Shown: positions 22,734 through 23,361 of the stretch, piece by piece
How the letters are laid out: each line of letters opens with the position of its first letter
Position numbering within the stretch: position 1 is the first letter of the stretch
Assembly: GCA_016282555.1 (NCBI GenBank)
Contig: JAEEKU010000117.1
Location: 1-23,361 of the forward strand
Length of the DNA stretch: 23,361 nucleotides
From: Methanomassiliicoccaceae archaeon
Lineage (GTDB): Archaea; Thermoplasmatota; Thermoplasmata; Methanomassiliicoccales; Methanomethylophilaceae
Direction: 5' to 3'
Notes under the pieces: model-generated
The model's input: the letters and a program-made list of their open reading frames with translations, nothing else
Databases searched by the model: none
Told to the model about the DNA's origin: nothing
Position numbers and translations under genes: made by a program

Positions 22734-22759
22734 ACATCACACAGTCATCGAGGAATAAT

Positions 22760-23361
22760 ATGAAAATCGGAATAGTCGGCGGAGCCCTTCAGGGCATAGA
22801 GGCCGTATATCTTTCAAAAAAAGCAGGATACGAAACAGTCGTAATAGACAAGAGAAAAACCGCTCCGGCGTGTTCGCTCGCGGATTCGTCGGAAACGGCG
22901 GATGTCCTTAAGGACGGAGCCGCAGTGAAGAACATCCTCTCCGGATGCGACGCGGTCATACCCGCATTCGAAGAGCTGGAAGCCCTGAAGGTTCTGGATT
23001 CGATGATGAAAGAGACGGGGATCCCGTTCCTGTTCGACATGAACGCGTACCTCGTTTCCTGTTCGAAAGAGAAATCCAACAGAATAATGTCGGAAGCCGG
23101 AATACCTATCCCGAAGCCCTGGCCGGAATGCGGATTTCCGATGGTGGTCAAGCCCTCCGGGCAAAGCGGTTCGGTGGGAGTGACCATAGCTAACGACGAG
23201 AACGACAGGCTCCGCGGCCTGAAAGCGGTGGAAAAACTGGGGGACGAGCCGATCCAGCAGGAATTCGTATCCGGAAAAAGCGTTTCGGTGGAGATGATCG
23301 GAACCCGCGGAAAAACTAAATCCTATGTTACGACGGAAGTCGTGCTGGATTATAACTACGA
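22760..23361 (+). CDS. pylC: PylC, 3-methylornithine-lysine ligase (3' partial)
   Basis: PylC is an ATP-grasp ligase that joins (3R)-3-methyl-D-ornithine to the epsilon-amine of L-lysine, the second step of pyrrolysine biosynthesis. The first 200 residues are present; the frame is open at the right edge. The N-terminal MKIGIVGGALQGIEAVYLSKKAGYETVVIDK resembles Methanosarcina PylC, followed by LFDMNAYLVSCSKEKSNRIM and the ATP-grasp segment MVVKPSGQSGSVGV with the nucleotide-binding lysine, then IQQEFVSGKSVSVEMIG. A GAGGA ribosome-binding site precedes the ATG at 22760. pylS and pylB, usually upstream, are not; pylD could follow beyond the window. Confidence 0.92.
   Translation, partial: MKIGIVGGALQGIEAVYLSKKAGYETVVIDKRKTAPACSLADSSETADVLKDGAAVKNILSGCDAVIPAFEELEALKVLDSMMKETGIPFLFDMNAYLVSCSKEKSNRIMSEAGIPIPKPWPECGFPMVVKPSGQSGSVGVTIANDENDRLRGLKAVEKLGDEPIQQEFVSGKSVSVEMIGTRGKTKSYVTTEVVLDYNY

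Larger units (their letters stand above)
22000..22759. other. 760-bp intergenic region between divergent mtmCB and pylC
   Basis: No protein gene is convincing here. Bases 22050-22520 are very AT-rich with repeated archaeal TATA-like motifs (TTTAAATA near 22134, 22196 and 22508). Bases ~22520-22745 switch abruptly to GC-rich sequence with several short inverted repeats. I found no cloverleaf and no CTCTAAA-type anticodon loop on either strand, so tRNA-Pyl is not here. It likely holds control regions and leaders for both methylamine and pyrrolysine genes; a structured RNA is possible. Confidence 0.6.

Noticed and set aside
22510..22740. 76-codon minus-strand frame in the mtmC-pylC gap
   Set aside because: No ribosome-binding site, no resemblance to known proteins, and atypical composition; treated as non-coding.

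Overview
The window comes from a methanogenic archaeon of the order Methanomassiliicoccales, probably the gut-associated Methanomethylophilaceae. The decisive evidence is at the right end. A monomethylamine methyltransferase gene (mtmB) is interrupted by one in-frame amber codon at codon 202, the pyrrolysine position known from Methanosarcina. It sits next to its corrinoid protein gene (mtmC) and a divergent gene for the pyrrolysine-biosynthesis ligase PylC. The rest is also archaeal: a DRG-type GTPase, a tRNA-Asp without encoded CCA, a two-gene SufCB iron-sulfur system, an Isf-type iron-sulfur flavoprotein, and many TATA boxes 24-30 nt upstream of start codons, suggesting leaderless transcripts. 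Of the 22 genes whose stop lies in the window, 20 end in TGA, 2 in TAA and none in TAG, as expected where TAG is decoded as pyrrolysine.

Layout. Bases 2-1414 hold the end of an NhaC-like antiporter. Bases 1481-4886 hold a BtuCDF/FecBCD-type uptake system: ATPase and permease on the minus strand, and a divergent binding protein carrying an unusual dockerin-like calcium-binding insert. Bases 5091-7269 carry a DRG GTPase and a HAD hydrolase; the HAD gene overlaps tail-to-tail with a large Sel1-repeat gene (to 9211). Next come divergent thrS (bacterial-type, no TGS domain) and hisS, then minus-strand panD-RNase HI, a nitroreductase and tRNA-Asp. A VOC protein and a small membrane protein converge at 14739-14773. 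sufCB (15137-17072) is followed by a divergent Isf flavoprotein and a three-gene minus-strand operon of unknown function (17736-19752). mtmCB (19968-21999), a 760-base intergenic region and the start of pylC close the window.

Functional links. MtmB transfers the methyl group of monomethylamine to the corrinoid of MtmC, feeding methylotrophic methanogenesis. PylC makes the precursor of the residue MtmB needs. The FecCD-type transporter could supply corrinoid or iron, but the sequence does not settle its substrate. Most other genes are housekeeping or of unknown role. I see no insertion sequence, CRISPR array or prophage.
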